From Burkholderiaceae bacterium 26 (GTDB taxonomy: Bacteria; Pseudomonadota; Gammaproteobacteria; Burkholderiales; Burkholderiaceae): DNA of 64,000 nucleotides. The notes beneath the pieces were generated by a model. It saw only the letters and a program-made list of their open reading frames with translations. It searched no databases and had not been told where the DNA came from. Every line of letters begins with the position of its first letter. Within the stretch, counting starts at the first letter, position 1. Shown here in pieces: positions 27,685 through 39,100 of the stretch. The position numbers and the translations under genes are program-made. The DNA is taken from contig JYOB01000009.1 in assembly GCA_000955795.1 (NCBI GenBank), positions 62,001 through 126,000 of the forward strand, written 5' to 3'.

Positions 27685-30050
27685 GATTCTCTTGCCTTGA
27701 GGACGGCGACGATATCCAACCGTCTGATCTTGGCTGCTACCAACAGGCCCGAACACACCACCGCCCCACCGGCTACAAGGAATGCGTAAGCGAAGGTCGC
27801 CGCATGAACCACAAGCGGAAGGCGGTACAAGTCAGTTGCCAGCCGAGTCGCGAGGAGCCCGCATACGCCATAGCCGAGCAGGAGTCCGGCTGGGAGCGCA
27901 ATGGCGGTGAGCACAAACTGCTCGCCGAGGAGAATCCAAGCGACTTCGGTCTGCGTGAACCCGAGCACGCGCAGCGAAGCCAACTGCTGAACACGTTCCG
28001 AGTAAGCGATGCGCATGCCATTGAACGCCACACCAAACGCAATCACACAGGCAAAGGCGAAGTTGATGGACGTGGACAGACGAACGCTTTCATCCATGAT
28101 CTTACGAAAGCTGGCGATGACGGACTGGCGAACCGCCACTGCATTGACCGACGGCAGCCGCTTGAGCGTCGCATACAGATGTGCAGCCGCATGCTGATCG
28201 ACAGACAGCCTCGCTCCTGACCAGTTTCCGCTCTCCCCCAGGAGTTTCGCCAGTGCCGTCTGGTCCATGTAGGCCGCGACGCCCACCAGATCGCCCGACA
28301 GCTGCATCAACGTGACTTGTTTGGTTTGGCGCTCTCCTTCAAGCACTTCAATGGTGACCGGATCACCGGGTTTTATGCCAAGAACGGCGGCAAGTCTGGC
28401 TGAAACCACCAAGCCATCCGGGGGCATATGCAGCGGTCTGCCCTCATCATCAACCAGCCTGTGCAGAGCTGCCTTCTGAGCGATTCCGCTCAGCGAGACC
28501 CGCCGAGACCGATACCCAGCGGATAGCTTGACCGGCACATCGCGAAACCCCTCGACCTTCAGCACGCCCGGCAGACGCTCGATCGCGTAGACGGCGCGGT
28601 GGGATAACGGCTGAGAAAAGGCCACCGTCACATCCTGGCGCTCGATCTGCTGAAATTGCGTATCGAAAAGGAAATCGATTGAATCGAAGAAGAACCCGCC
28701 AACGACGAGAATCGCGCTCGCGCATGCAATGGCCAAGGAACCCAGGAGCGACTTGACGGGCTGGCGCGCGATATTGCGCGCAATCATTCGCCACACCACG
28801 CTCAGTTGCCGATAGATGCCGGCCCGCTCCACCCAGCCCACTGAAAACGCAGGCGGAACGACTGCGCGAAGCGCCTCTACGGGCATCAATCTCATGGCCT
28901 TGGCAGTGCTCGCGATGGCACCACCGATTGCCGTTCCGAAGCTGATGAAGAACGCCCAGGTCATGGTCGAAAGATCGGCGCGAAACTCGAGGTGGGCAAG
29001 CCTGTAGTACCTAGCGTAGAGGTCTGTGAGATACGTCCCCAACGCCAATCCACCTCCAATACCGACAAGGGTGCCTGCGGCAGCAACGACGCAACCAAGC
29101 TGCAGGTAATGCAAACCGACTGAAAGGTCACTGTATCCAAACGCCTTCATCAAGCCGATCTGTGAGCGTTGTGTATCGATCAGCCGGGTCAGGACGTTCT
29201 GCAAAAGAAACATCGCGACGAGAAAAAAGATGGCCGGCACATAGGTGGCAGTTACGCGGTTCTGCGCGATCTCGTCAGTAATGAACCGATTCGATATCTG
29301 GTTTTCCCGGCTGATAGTTCCAAGTCCGCCATACGGTAGCAACGTTCGGTCGATCTGCGCGATGACGTGCGGCGCGGGCACGCTGCCGTCGAGAGACAAC
29401 ACGAGATCATTGAAGGCGCCATCCATGCGGAACGCTGCCGAAACCGCATTCGTTCCCATCCACACCACGCCGTAGTGACGGTTGTCCGGGAAGATGGAGC
29501 CCGCGCCTGCTTCGTAGACATACTCCGGCGAGATTGCAAGACCAACAATGTGCAGCCGCTTCCAGCGGCCATTCAATATGGCGCTGAAGTATTGGCCCGC
29601 TCGCAGGCTGTTGGCTTCAGCGAAGGCCGCGCTGACCAGTACTTCGTCCTCTCGGCCCGGCGAAATGTATCGGCCGCTTTGAAGATGCAGTAGGTTCAGC
29701 GCGGGCCACCCGAGTTCCGGGATCGAAACAAGGCGCGCTGTGGCTGGCTCGGAAAGGCCGGGAATGTCGACCGTGACATCCGACACCACCCGCGCGTCCA
29801 CATGTGACACGCCGGGCAATGCAGCAATGCGCGAAGCCGTCTCCAGTGGTGCGCGCTTCAGATGCACGAAGAGATCGGCAAAGCGGTATGACGCGTAGTA
29901 GTCCTGCTGGGCGTTCAACAAAGCCAGATAGGTGCTGCGCATCGCAACAAACGTAGCAACACCGCACCCGACAACGAGGACTGCCGCCAAGACCTGCGCC
30001 CTCATTTGCCAGAGGTCTCGCCAGAGTAACCGGACAAGCATGGTCACCAT
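27681..30050 (-). CDS. ABC transporter permease, FtsX/MacB-like (duplicated domain)
   Basis: 789 residues with two FtsX-type units: each has a periplasmic loop and conserved transmembrane groups, including [19 protein letters not shown] in the first and [16 protein letters not shown] in the second. This is the double-FtsX arrangement of DevC/LolE-type exporters. Its start overlaps the end of the ATPase gene by 7 bp. With the ATPase and adaptor it forms a complete tripartite-type exporter; the substrate is not indicated. Confidence 0.87.
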   Translation of the reverse strand: MVTMLVRLLWRDLWQMRAQVLAAVLVVGCGVATFVAMRSTYLALLNAQQDYYASYRFADLFVHLKRAPLETASRIAALPGVSHVDARVVSDVTVDIPGLSEPATARLVSIPELGWPALNLLHLQSGRYISPGREDEVLVSAAFAEANSLRAGQYFSAILNGRWKRLHIVGLAISPEYVYEAGAGSIFPDNRHYGVVWMGTNAVSAAFRMDGAFNDLVLSLDGSVPAPHVIAQIDRTLLPYGGLGTISRENQISNRFITDEIAQNRVTATYVPAIFFLVAMFLLQNVLTRLIDTQRSQIGLMKAFGYSDLSVGLHYLQLGCVVAAAGTLVGIGGGLALGTYLTDLYARYYRLAHLEFRADLSTMTWAFFISFGTAIGGAIASTAKAMRLMPVEALRAVVPPAFSVGWVERAGIYRQLSVVWRMIARNIARQPVKSLLGSLAIACASAILVVGGFFFDSIDFLFDTQFQQIERQDVTVAFSQPLSHRAVYAIERLPGVLKVEGFRDVPVKLSAGYRSRRVSLSGIAQKAALHRLVDDEGRPLHMPPDGLVVSARLAAVLGIKPGDPVTIEVLEGERQTKQVTLMQLSGDLVGVAAYMDQTALAKLLGESGNWSGARLSVDQHAAAHLYATLKRLPSVNAVAVRQSVIASFRKIMDESVRLSTSINFAFACVIAFGVAFNGMRIAYSERVQQLASLRVLGFTQTEVAWILLGEQFVLTAIALPAGLLLGYGVCGLLATRLATDLYRLPLVVHAATFAYAFLVAGGAVVCSGLLVAAKIRRLDIVAVLKARES

Positions 30051-30748
30051 GCCAGATCTCCCACTCGGGCACGCTGTGCGTTGCGGTGTTGCTCGACAAT
30101 GGCTCCGCTGCTCATCCGGACGACACGATCCGCCATGTCGGCGATGACGACGTTGTGCGTGACGATGACAATCAGAGTGCCGAACTCGCGGTTCACCTGC
30201 TCGAGCACCTCTAGCACCAACTGCCCCGTCCGAAAATCCAATGCACCTGTCGGCTCATCGCACAGGAGGACATCTGGCCGCTTTGCGACCGCGCGGGCGA
30301 TGGCAACACGTTGCTGCTCACCCCCCGACATTTGCGAGGGAAAGTTGTCCGCCAACGCACCGATCCCCACACGGTTCAGCGCCTCGATGGGGTCCAGCGG
30401 GTGCTCTGCGATGTCCGTCACCAGTGCGACGTTCTCGCGAGCAGTCAGACTTGGAATCAGGTTGTAGAACTGAAAAACGAATCCGACATGCTCCCGTCGG
30501 AATCGCGTAAGCCCTCTGTCTCCCGCGTGGGAAAGATCGTGATCCCGATACACGATGGAACCGGTCGTTGGCGTATCCAGCCCGCCCATCAGGTTGAGTA
30601 ACGTGGATTTGCCGCTGCCCGACGCCCCGAGCAGCACAACGATCTCACCCGCCCCGAGTTGCAGGTCGACGTGTTCCAGGGCGCGCACGCTCACGCTTCC
30701 CATTGGATAGACCTTGCTGACGGCCTGAATGTTGAACACCGTTTCCAC
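30044..30748 (-). CDS. ABC transporter ATP-binding protein (LolD/MacB-like)
   Basis: 234 residues: Walker [14 protein letters not shown]-loop [12 protein letters not shown], signature [14 protein letters not shown], Walker [13 protein letters not shown] and a switch His in IVTHN. The sequence is closest to the LolD/MacB/FtsE group that drives mechanotransmission exporters. It begins 14 bp after a 96-residue hypothetical gene and overlaps the permease, so the four genes form one operon. Confidence 0.92.
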   Translation of the reverse strand: METVFNIQAVSKVYPMGSVSVRALEHVDLQLGAGEIVVLLGASGSGKSTLLNLMGGLDTPTTGSIVYRDHDLSHAGDRGLTRFRREHVGFVFQFYNLIPSLTARENVALVTDIAEHPLDPIEALNRVGIGALADNFPSQMSGGEQQRVAIARAVAKRPDVLLCDEPTGALDFRTGQLVLEVLEQVNREFGTLIVIVTHNVVIADMADRVVRMSSGAIVEQHRNAQRARVGDLAW

Positions 30749-30762
30749 AACACACCGGCTGG

Positions 30763-31053
30763 CTAGGGAGGCGGGCGAGTGAGCCGCTCAGATGTTCGGC
30801 CCCGCCCTGACGGCGAGGTCCAGCGTTCAGCAATTGCTCGGCCCACCTGCATGCCGGCTTCAATTGCGCCATCCACAGAGTCAAAGTCTGCAGCGACGTG
30901 GTGGAAGCGCTCGAGGTCTGGATATTCCAGCGCGGCTGACTTGGGCGAACAGATAAAGCCGGTGTAGGCGTACTTGAATCCATCGCACCGTCCAACGACC
31001 GCCAAGATATGAATGGAGCAGCCCCGGTACTGTTCAATTGCCCAGGCCGACAT
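30763..31053 (-). CDS. Small hypothetical protein, first gene of the ABC operon
   Basis: 96 residues starting [16 protein letters not shown], with [20 protein letters not shown] in the middle and an amphipathic [17 protein letters not shown] helix; the end is Pro/Arg rich. No family recognised. GGAG precedes the ATG at 31053; the frame from 31119 has no such support. It sits 14 bp before the ABC ATPase, and 148 bp upstream is a 14-mer identical to one before the HPF-like gene, suggesting shared oxygen-responsive control. Confidence 0.6.
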   Translation of the reverse strand: MSAWAIEQYRGCSIHILAVVGRCDGFKYAYTGFICSPKSAALEYPDLERFHHVAADFDSVDGAIEAGMQVGRAIAERWTSPSGRGRTSERLTRPPP

Positions 31054-31378
31054 ATCGATCTCCTGCAAAGCACACGGGGCTGTCATGCATGCCAGCCGCT
31101 TCAAGCTCTGGCTCCGCATGTCTGAGAAGGATTTTCCGGGCGAAGAAGAGAGGGCCAGCGCACTGGTTCTTTCAGGCTACTTGCATTTGCCCGCCAGACG
31201 TTGACCTACCTCAATCAGTACAGATGCCAGCGCTGCAGGGCCAACGTCTCGCTAATCCGCCGCGCATTCAGGGCATTGATATCCCACTCAAAATGAGCAC
31301 TGTCGATGACATGCGCGGCGACCAGGCCAGAAGCAGGCGCCGCCCATCGCATTCCTTACGCAAAGCATGTGGGTCTGC
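31054..31378. other. Intergenic promoter region of the ABC operon
   Basis: 325 bp between the end of the metal-efflux operon and the ABC operon, both on the minus strand. It holds the FNR-type box at 31201-31214. No gene or clear terminator seen. Confidence 0.5.
31201..31214. promoter_or_regulatory. Candidate FNR/ANR box (ABC operon), identical to the one at 55105
   Basis: TTGACCTACCTCAA, i.e. TTGAC-N4-CTCAA. The identical 14-mer occurs at 55105-55118 before the HPF-like gene. It is 148 bp upstream of the start of the 96-residue gene. Confidence 0.5.
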
Positions 31379-32023
31379 TCATCGCCCTGCCCTTGTCCGT
31401 GCGGCTTTGGCGGACGATGCGATTGAATCCGGTCGCCGCCAGCGCAGACGCTTCGCTTGCAGAAGGTACTGCCAGTCCAGTTTGGCAAACCCATAGACGA
31501 GAGCCAGAAACACGACCTGCGATACGACGAAGTACACGCCCATATACGCTCCGTCGATCTCCGTCTCCACATCCAGATAACGGGCACCAATCTGGGCAAT
31601 GCGCGTCCAGGTCAGATAGCTTATCCAGCGGCCCACGAAGAACGGAAGTCCGATCAACCAAAGCCGCATCCCGGTCAAGCCGTAGGCTATGAAGATGTAG
31701 TTCGACGGGAACGGGCTGAACGCGTACGCGAGCATCAGACCAACCGTCATACCTTTGCGTTCTTCGAGCCAGGAGCGAACGACATCGACGTTCTGGCGAT
31801 CGGCCTCGCGCATCCAGCGATTGCGTACGAGCGTGCAGGATAGCCGCGCCAGAACCAGGCGGCCGAGGGTTGCTGCGCAAGCGGCAATGCCCGCCAGAAG
31901 CACCGGGTTGGCATCAGGCCGTGAGAAGCCGATCCATGACATCACCATCCACGTCGGCGGTGCGAACGCCGGCATCACATTCAGCAACAGGATGGTCACG
32001 AACAATGCGAGCAGGTTTGTCAT
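31379..32023 (-). CDS. Multi-pass membrane protein, last gene of the metal-efflux operon
   Basis: 214 residues with about five or six hydrophobic segments, a motif FSPFPSNYIFIAYGLTGM in the middle (reminiscent of DedA/VTT or small-export families) and a basic C-terminus. ATG at 32023 is preceded by GGAGG at 10 nt; a GTG at 32032 is less likely. It starts 5 bp after the P-type ATPase gene, so it is translated from the same message. Function unknown; a role in metal or envelope homeostasis is inferred from context only. Confidence 0.7.
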   Translation of the reverse strand: MTNLLALFVTILLLNVMPAFAPPTWMVMSWIGFSRPDANPVLLAGIAACAATLGRLVLARLSCTLVRNRWMREADRQNVDVVRSWLEERKGMTVGLMLAYAFSPFPSNYIFIAYGLTGMRLWLIGLPFFVGRWISYLTWTRIAQIGARYLDVETEIDGAYMGVYFVVSQVVFLALVYGFAKLDWQYLLQAKRLRWRRPDSIASSAKAARTRAGR

Positions 32024-32028
32024 GACGA

Positions 32029-34350
32029 TCACACCTCCTCACCGAGTACATGGAACAGTTCGTCTTCTTGTGCGCAATGCAGCCGCACGACGGCATCCAG
32101 CCCGTAGAGCAAGCGTTGCAGCTCTTGCGTCACTGCGGCATCGGGTCCGTCAGAGGAAACATCTGCCACGATCCGGCCCAGCAGGTTCGTGATTCGGAAT
32201 ATCTCGCGATGCATGGCGCTCATTGCCGCCATTGGGTCATCTCCACCAAGCAGGCGGGCGACGTCTGGATAGAGCTGGGTATCGTCTCGGCGCTCATGCG
32301 GTACCAGCACGTCTGCCAAAGACTGATTGAGCGATAGCAACGAGGTTTTTGCCGCGCTGCCGGCCATATGAGGCAGCGTGTCGGCGACCACTCGGATCCG
32401 GCTCAGAATGGGTTCCAACTCCGCGTGTTCGGCTTTGAGGCGCTCGACGTCTGCAGAGACGAGTGAACGGGTTGTCTCGTCTGGTGTCGGTCGCAGGGCG
32501 CGCAACGCACTGGCGATCGCCAAGACATCGATGACCTCTTGCAGCATCGCGCCCGCCAAGGGTGGTAGATGCCCCAGCGCTGCGACAACCATGGCGGCCA
32601 GCGACAGCGACATGCCGATCATCACGCTCTGCAGCGCGACGCGGCGTGTGCGGTGCGCTATTCGGACCGCATCAACGAGCCGATCCAGGCGGTCCACCAA
32701 CAAGACAATATCCGCAGCTTCCGAAGAGGCTGCCGCGCCGCGCGCACCCATTGCCACGCCAATGTCCGCAGCGGCGAGAGCAGGCGCGTCGTTGACGCCA
32801 TCGCCAACCATGATCACCTTGCCGTCCGCTCGGGCATCCCGAATCACCGCGAGCTTGGCCGCCGGCGACAGGGCCGCATAGACCTCTGTCACCCCCAACA
32901 TGGACGCAACGGATTCGGCAACATCTGGCCGATCCCCGGTCAACATTGCCTGTCGTGTGATGCCCTCCCGGCGCAGGAGTCGCAGCGCGCGAGGCGCCTC
33001 AAGACGGACCCGGTCAATCAACTGCAATGCGCCCACCAGTTGACCGTCCACGCCGACAAAGACGGCCGACGCACCGGCATAGCTCACGCGCTTGACGAAC
33101 GCCTCCACCCAGCGCGGTACATCAGCCGAACCCAAGACATAAGGCAACGCGCCGATCGACACGACATGACCTTCAACGCGGCCGCAAACGCCGGCTCCTG
33201 GACTCTCGACCACCGCACTGGGCAGTCGCAGCGTTGCGCCCTGTTCGCGCGCGGCCTTTGCAACGGCTTCTGCCGTGACGTGATTCGATGCCTGTGCAAG
33301 TGAACCGGCCAGGCTCAGCACAACGTCGGCAGCGTACTCCGGTGCGCACTCAACGTTGACCAGTCGTGCATATCCGCTGGTCAACGTGCCGGTTTTGTCG
33401 AAGAACAGCGTGTCGGCCAACGCCAGTCTCTCCAGCGCGCCGCCGCCCTTGACCAGCACGCCTCGCTTGGCGCAACGCGACAGCCCTGAAACGATGGCGA
33501 CAGGCACCGCGAGGATCAGCGGGCACGGCGTGGCCACGACGAGCACGGCAAGACAACGCGCCGAATCACCGGTCAGGATCCAGCTTGCCCCCGCCAGGAG
33601 AACGGCGACGCCCCCAAAGGCAAAGGCGTACCGGTCAGCCAGCCTCACGGAGGGGCTGCGTTCCGCCTGCGCTGCACTGACCAGCCGGACAACGCCCGCA
33701 AACGTGCTCTTTTCAGCAGACGCACTGGCGATCATTTCGAAAGCGGCGCCCACATTCAGCACACCGCTGCAAATGGCATCCGCCGTCAGGCGATGGCGGG
33801 TGACCGATTCTCCTGTCAATGTGGATTCATCCAGATCGGCAGGCCCGGACAAAGTGCCATCCACCGGTACGACTTCGCCGTGCCGCACCAGCAGGCGGTC
33901 GCCCGCTTGAACCTGTTCCAGACCGACTTGGCGCCACTGCCCCCCCTCGAAGCGATTGGCCCGCTTGGGTGCATGGCCCAGCAACGCAGTCATCTCGCGT
34001 TCCGCACGCGCCTGGGCAAAGTCTTCCAACGCGCGCCCCGTCGCAAGCATCAACGCAATGACCGCCGCGACGAGCACCTCACCCGACCAGAGTGAAAAGG
34101 TGATCGCCAGGACCGCCAGAATATCCACGCCGGCCTGCCGTCGCACCAGTGACCGAATAATCGTGACGACCAGGGCCAGCCAGTTCGGGACGACGCCAAT
34201 CAGCCAGAGTTGTCGCGCCAGCGCATCGGCACCGAGGTGCCGTGCCCATAACCCCGCCGCCATGGTCAGCACCGACAAGGCGAGCAATGCAACGTTGGCG
34301 AGCAAGCGCGGAGAGTGCATCGTCGAGTCTCTTGTCGGCGCCGTTGTCAT
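32029..34350 (-). CDS. P1B-5-type metal-transporting ATPase with C-terminal hemerythrin domain
   Basis: 773 residues. No N-terminal metal-binding domain; TGES actuator motif (179-182), transmembrane metal site TPCP (274-277), phosphorylation motif DKTGT (318-322), hinge GDGVNDAP (516-523). The last 140 or so residues form a hemerythrin-like four-helix unit with His642, His685, His714, His758 and Glu762 (HCAQE). TPCP plus a C-terminal hemerythrin is the hallmark of P1B-5 ATPases such as Sinorhizobium Nia, linked to Ni and Fe export. The hemerythrin could sense iron or oxygen and gate the pump. It is cotranscribed with RND efflux genes and cytochrome b561. Confidence 0.87.
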   Translation of the reverse strand: MTTAPTRDSTMHSPRLLANVALLALSVLTMAAGLWARHLGADALARQLWLIGVVPNWLALVVTIIRSLVRRQAGVDILAVLAITFSLWSGEVLVAAVIALMLATGRALEDFAQARAEREMTALLGHAPKRANRFEGGQWRQVGLEQVQAGDRLLVRHGEVVPVDGTLSGPADLDESTLTGESVTRHRLTADAICSGVLNVGAAFEMIASASAEKSTFAGVVRLVSAAQAERSPSVRLADRYAFAFGGVAVLLAGASWILTGDSARCLAVLVVATPCPLILAVPVAIVSGLSRCAKRGVLVKGGGALERLALADTLFFDKTGTLTSGYARLVNVECAPEYAADVVLSLAGSLAQASNHVTAEAVAKAAREQGATLRLPSAVVESPGAGVCGRVEGHVVSIGALPYVLGSADVPRWVEAFVKRVSYAGASAVFVGVDGQLVGALQLIDRVRLEAPRALRLLRREGITRQAMLTGDRPDVAESVASMLGVTEVYAALSPAAKLAVIRDARADGKVIMVGDGVNDAPALAAADIGVAMGARGAAASSEAADIVLLVDRLDRLVDAVRIAHRTRRVALQSVMIGMSLSLAAMVVAALGHLPPLAGAMLQEVIDVLAIASALRALRPTPDETTRSLVSADVERLKAEHAELEPILSRIRVVADTLPHMAGSAAKTSLLSLNQSLADVLVPHERRDDTQLYPDVARLLGGDDPMAAMSAMHREIFRITNLLGRIVADVSSDGPDAAVTQELQRLLYGLDAVVRLHCAQEDELFHVLGEEV

Positions 34351-34355
34351 GTGCG

Positions 34356-34880
34356 CTAGATCATGCGGCGCAGCAGGCGATCCTTCAGGATGAACTCGTG
34401 CCAGAGCGCCGCGGCGGCATGCAGCCCGACCACGATATAGACGACCGTGGCGCCCGACTCATGAATTTCCTTGGCCAAGTGGGCCAACGACTTGTCCTGC
34501 GCCAATGCCAGCGTCAGATCCAGTCCGAATGGTTGAATTGGCTTGCCTGCCAAAGCCAGTGCCAGCAAGCCCAAAACGGGCATGCCGACCATCAGGACAT
34601 AGAGCGCGCCGTGCGTGAGTCGCGCGACAAGCTGCACCAGCGGTGAGCCCGGCACGGGAGGCGGTGCCTGTGTGCCCACCCGGGCCAGCAGACGCAACAC
34701 CATCAGGGCGAACACGGAGAGCCCCGCTGTCTGGTGAACGATGAATAAAGCGGCACGCTCAGCGCTGCCTTTCGGGAAGAAATCCATGATTTCGATGGCC
34801 ACGACGGCGATCAACACCGCCAGAACCACCAGCCAATGGAGCGAGCGCATGGTGAGGGAGTATTTCTGTTCGGATTGCAT
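34356..34880 (-). CDS. Cytochrome b561 family protein
   Basis: 174 residues, four transmembrane helices. Heme-ligand His15 (SLHWLV), His49 (VHQTAG), plus HGALYVLMVGMP and the C-terminal LHAAAALWHEFILKD. Such proteins move electrons from quinol across the inner membrane. It sits 5 bp before the P-type ATPase and 45 bp after the RND outer-membrane gene. A link between metal export and redox balance is plausible but inferred. Confidence 0.9.
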   Translation of the reverse strand: MQSEQKYSLTMRSLHWLVVLAVLIAVVAIEIMDFFPKGSAERAALFIVHQTAGLSVFALMVLRLLARVGTQAPPPVPGSPLVQLVARLTHGALYVLMVGMPVLGLLALALAGKPIQPFGLDLTLALAQDKSLAHLAKEIHESGATVVYIVVGLHAAAALWHEFILKDRLLRRMI

Positions 34881-34925
34881 AGCGTTATCCAGAATGTGTT
34901 GAGTAAAGGGTGAGGCTGGAGCAGG

Positions 34926-36182
34926 TCAATCGTCAAAGTCCCACATCCGGTGCAGATCGAGCTTAAGGCGGCTGTCTGCCTCCAGCAGATCAACGCGGGC
35001 GAGCCGCTCGGCCAGCAGGGCCTCGGCCAGACTACGGCGCGTTGCCAGTAGTTCCGTCAAGCCCGACTCACCTGCGCGATATGAACGCGTTGCCCTGTCG
35101 GATGCGCTTTTCTGCAGCGTAACCGCTTCCATCTGCGCTTGCGCGCTCGCCCGTTTGCCTTGCAAGTTGCCATAGAGCACGTCGAATTCGGCACCCAGCC
35201 GACGCTCAGAGCCCAATCTTCGCCGAGCAGCCGCTTCCGCATCGGCAGCCGCCGCCAACGCCGCAGAGCGACGATGCACCGAACCGATCGGCATGGCAAC
35301 GCTCACGCCCATGATGCGTTCCGCACCGCCGCGCTCCACCGTAACGAACATGCCGACGGTCGGGTCAGGCCGACGCTCCAGATCTGCGCGCTTGGCCATT
35401 TGCTGTGCCTGAACCTCTTCTGCCATGGCGAGACGGTATTCGTGGCTGTCTTGAATGTACTGGGTGCGCAATCGATCTGGTGGATCTTGCGGCAATGCGG
35501 GCACCACGGTATCGGCGCTAAACAAGGGGCGCCCCAACCCCGGAAATCGGGCTTGCAGCTCCGCCTGCGCCGTCTGTTCCGCTGCGCCGGCTGTTGCCAG
35601 CGCAGCTTCCGTGCGCGCCCGATCGGCGGCGGCCAGTTCGGCATCCAGGCGTGAGGCATCGCCCAGTTGCACCCTTCGGGCAGTCAGCGCCGCCAGGTCG
35701 GCAGCCGCTTTGGCATTTTCCTGCGCTGCTTGGCGCGCCTGCCCTGCACGCACGGCGGCAAACCAGAGGGCCAGAATCTGGCGCGATGCCTCGTGGCGCG
35801 CATCCTTGACGGCCAGCTGCCCAGCCTCGGCGGCGGCATCGGCCAGTTGCCCATCGGCTTGCGCTTTGCCCCAAAGCCGCAATGGACGCTCCACCGCTAT
35901 CTGCCCTTCGGCATGGCGCTCGGAAGGATCGCGCACCTGGCGCCCTTGGCCAATTGCGCGCACGACGGTTTCCGCAGTGCCGGCGCGAATGCCATCAGCC
36001 CGAGCCAGTACGGCGTCGCGGCGGGCCTCTGCCGTCAGCACGTCGGGCGACTGCGCGACGGCCTCGCGCACTGCGCTCTCCGCCGGCAGATAGGTCGGCG
36101 AGCCTTGCGCTTGCGCGGCGGTGCTGCAAAGCAGCATCGTGCTCGCTCCCGCCAATACGATGCGAAACAGATTCAACCTCAT
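34926..36182 (-). CDS. Outer-membrane efflux protein, TolC/CzcC family
   Basis: 418 residues with signal peptide (residues 1-25, ending AQAQG) and two long Ala/Arg/Glu-rich repeats that form the alpha-barrel of OEP/TolC proteins. Size and layout match CzcC. Start overlaps the RND gene stop by 4 bp. It provides the outer-membrane exit for the RND pump. Confidence 0.9.
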   Translation of the reverse strand: MRLNLFRIVLAGASTMLLCSTAAQAQGSPTYLPAESAVREAVAQSPDVLTAEARRDAVLARADGIRAGTAETVVRAIGQGRQVRDPSERHAEGQIAVERPLRLWGKAQADGQLADAAAEAGQLAVKDARHEASRQILALWFAAVRAGQARQAAQENAKAAADLAALTARRVQLGDASRLDAELAAADRARTEAALATAGAAEQTAQAELQARFPGLGRPLFSADTVVPALPQDPPDRLRTQYIQDSHEYRLAMAEEVQAQQMAKRADLERRPDPTVGMFVTVERGGAERIMGVSVAMPIGSVHRRSAALAAAADAEAAARRRLGSERRLGAEFDVLYGNLQGKRASAQAQMEAVTLQKSASDRATRSYRAGESGLTELLATRRSLAEALLAERLARVDLLEADSRLKLDLHRMWDFDD

Positions 36183-39100
36183 TGCGAATCTCCCTGCCCA
36201 GCGGCCGCACGCGGCCGAGGCAACCCAAAACGTTCAAACAGCAGGGGCAGAAGAAGCAGCGTCAGCGCGGTCGAAGAAATCAGCCCGCCCGATACCACGA
36301 TCGCCAGCGGCCGCTGAATCTCTGACCCCGGCCCGCTGGCCAGCAGTAATGGAATCATCCCCAGAGCGGTAATGCAGGCCGTCATCAGGACGGGCCGCAG
36401 GCGGTCGCGCACGCCATCGCGCACGGCTTCCGTCATGCTCAAGCCTGACTCCAGCAGCGTGTTGAAGTGCGAAACCAGAACCACGCCGTTGAGCACCGCG
36501 ATCCCGAGCAGCGCGATAAAGCCAACGGAGGCCGGCACCGAGAGGTACTCGCCCGATATCCGCAGCGCCGCAATGCCGCCGACGAGCGCGAACGGAATGT
36601 TGGCGACCACCAGCACTGCCTGCCGCACCGAGCGGAACGTCAACATCAGCAGGAGAAAGATTGCGCACAGGGCCAATGGGACAACCAACGCAAGACGCGC
36701 TGCAGCGCGTTGCTGGTTCTCGAACTGGCCGCCCCACACCACCCGCAATCCTTTTGGCAACGTGCCAATACCGCTGACTGCTGCCTGGGCTTCCTGCACG
36801 AAACCTGCCAGGTCCCGACCATCGACATTGGCCTGGATCACGGCAAACCGGGCGCCGTCTTCGTGGTTGATGCGCACGGGCCCATCCACGCGTTCGATAC
36901 GTGCCAGAGAGGTGAGCGGCCAGACTTTGCCGTCGGGTGCCGTTACCAGAAGGTTGGTCAGGTTTTCGGGCGCCTGTCGCAAGCCTGCTCCGCCACGCAG
37001 GATCAACGGCGTGCGGACGATGCCCTCAGGCACTACGCCAATCCGGTCGCCCTCGATCAGGGCGCGCAGTTGCGCCTGGAGGGCGTCGCCGGAGAAGCCG
37101 GCCTGACCGACCGCAGCGCGGTTCAGCGAGACTTTCAGGTACTGCACGCCGCTGTTGCTGGGCGCGATCACCTCTGCCGCGCCCGGGATGGTGCGGACCT
37201 TGGCAGCAATGGCCTGCGCGGCTGCATCGATGGCAGCAAGATCGCTACCAAAGAGCTTGATGGCAATGTCGCCACGTGTGCCGGTCAGCATCTCCGAGAC
37301 ACGCATCTCAATGGGCTGCGTGAAGCCGTAGATCACGCCTGGGAAGCGCTCCATTACGCGCCGGATCGCAATCGCGATGTCTTCCTTGCTGCCGCGCCAC
37401 TGATCCTTGGGCTTGAGCACCAGGAAGGTATCGGTTTCGTTCAGACCCATCGGGTCAAGGCCGAGATCATCGGAGCCTGAGCGCGCAACGATCGAGCGTA
37501 TTTCCGGCACCTCCTTGAGCAGCGCCTGCTGTACGCGCTGGTCCATGTCCAGCGACGCCGTGAGCGAAACGGACGGCGCTTTCTGCAACTGCACGATCAG
37601 ATCGCCCTCGTCCATCGTCGGCATGAATGTCTTGCCGACCGACATGTACAAGACCACGGCCAGCGCCAATGCCGCCCCCGCCAGGCCGAAGACCGTGCGG
37701 CGATGCGTTGTCGTCCAGGCCTGGGTTCGCGCAAAACCGTTCGCGACCTTTCGCATCAACCAGGGCGGCTCATCTGCATGCGCAAGCAAGAGCAACGAAG
37801 CGAGCGCCGGGACCACCGTAAAGGCAATGACCACGGACGAGGCCAGCGCCAGTACGATGGTCAGCGCCACCGGCCCGAAGAGCTTGCCCTCCAGACCTTG
37901 CAATGACAGCAGCGGCAGGAACACGATGGCAATAATCGAAACGCCCGACAGCATCGGTACCGCTACCGTTGCCACTGCATGGCGGATGACCGCACCGCGC
38001 AGCGCAGGATCGGTCTTGTGGTCTTGTGCACGCGCCATGGCCGTCTCGATGTTCTCGACCACGACGACAGCGGCGTCCACGAGCATGCCCAGTGCAATGG
38101 CCAGCCCCCCAAGGCTCATCAGGTTGGCCGTCAGGCCCACATAGCGCATCAGAAGGAAGGTCGCCAGCATCGACAGCGGTAGTGTGGCCGCCACGACCAG
38201 GGCCGACCGCACCCCACCCAGGAACAGATACAACGTGATGACGACCAGCACGCTGGCCTCAATCAGGGCGCGAACCACGGTATTGGCCGCACGGGTTACC
38301 AGCTCGCCGCGGTTGTAGAAGACGTGGGTCGACATGCCCTTCGGCAACTGGGGCCCTAGCGCATCCAGCCGCGCCTGCACCGCCTCGACCAGTTTGCGGG
38401 CATCGCTGCCGCGCAGGCCCAACACCAGCCCTTCCACCGCTTCACCGTTGCCGTCTTTGCTGACAGCGCCGTTGCGGGTGGCTTCGCCCAGCCGCACGGT
38501 CGCAACGTCGCCAACCGTGACCGCAGGGGCGGAAGTCAGGCTCTGCGCCGGCACCACGACAATCGCACGCAAATCGTCCAGCCCGCGTATGCCACCTTCC
38601 ACGCGCACGACCCAGTGCTCGTCTCCGCGGTCCAGCCGCCCTGCCCCGTCGTTGCGATTATTGGCGTCCAGCGCCTGACGCAATTGCTCAAGGGTGACGG
38701 TACGTGCGCGCAACCGGGCGGGGTCAGGCGTCACCTCGTAGCTGCGCACCTCGCCGCCCAGGGCGTTGACGTCAGCCACGCCTGCCACGGTGCGCAGCGC
38801 TGGCCGGATCACCCAGTCCAGCACGCGCCGCCGCTCGGCCAGGGAATAGCCATCGCCCTCCACCGTGAACATGAACATCTCGCCCAACGGCGTGGTAATG
38901 GGCGCCAGGCCGCCCACGGCGGTCGACGGCAGATCACGCGCCAGGCCGGCCAAGCGCTCCGATACCTGCTGGCGCGCCCAGTAGACGTCTACTCCCTCTT
39001 CAAAATCGACGGTCACGTCGCTGATGCCGTATTTGGACACGGAGCGCACGATCGTCTTGTGCGGCAGGCCGAGCAGCTCCTGCTCGATGGGCGTGGAGAC

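Noticed and set aside
36467-37480. 337-residue plus-strand frame opposite the RND pump
   Set aside because: Antisense shadow; no RBS or family resemblance.
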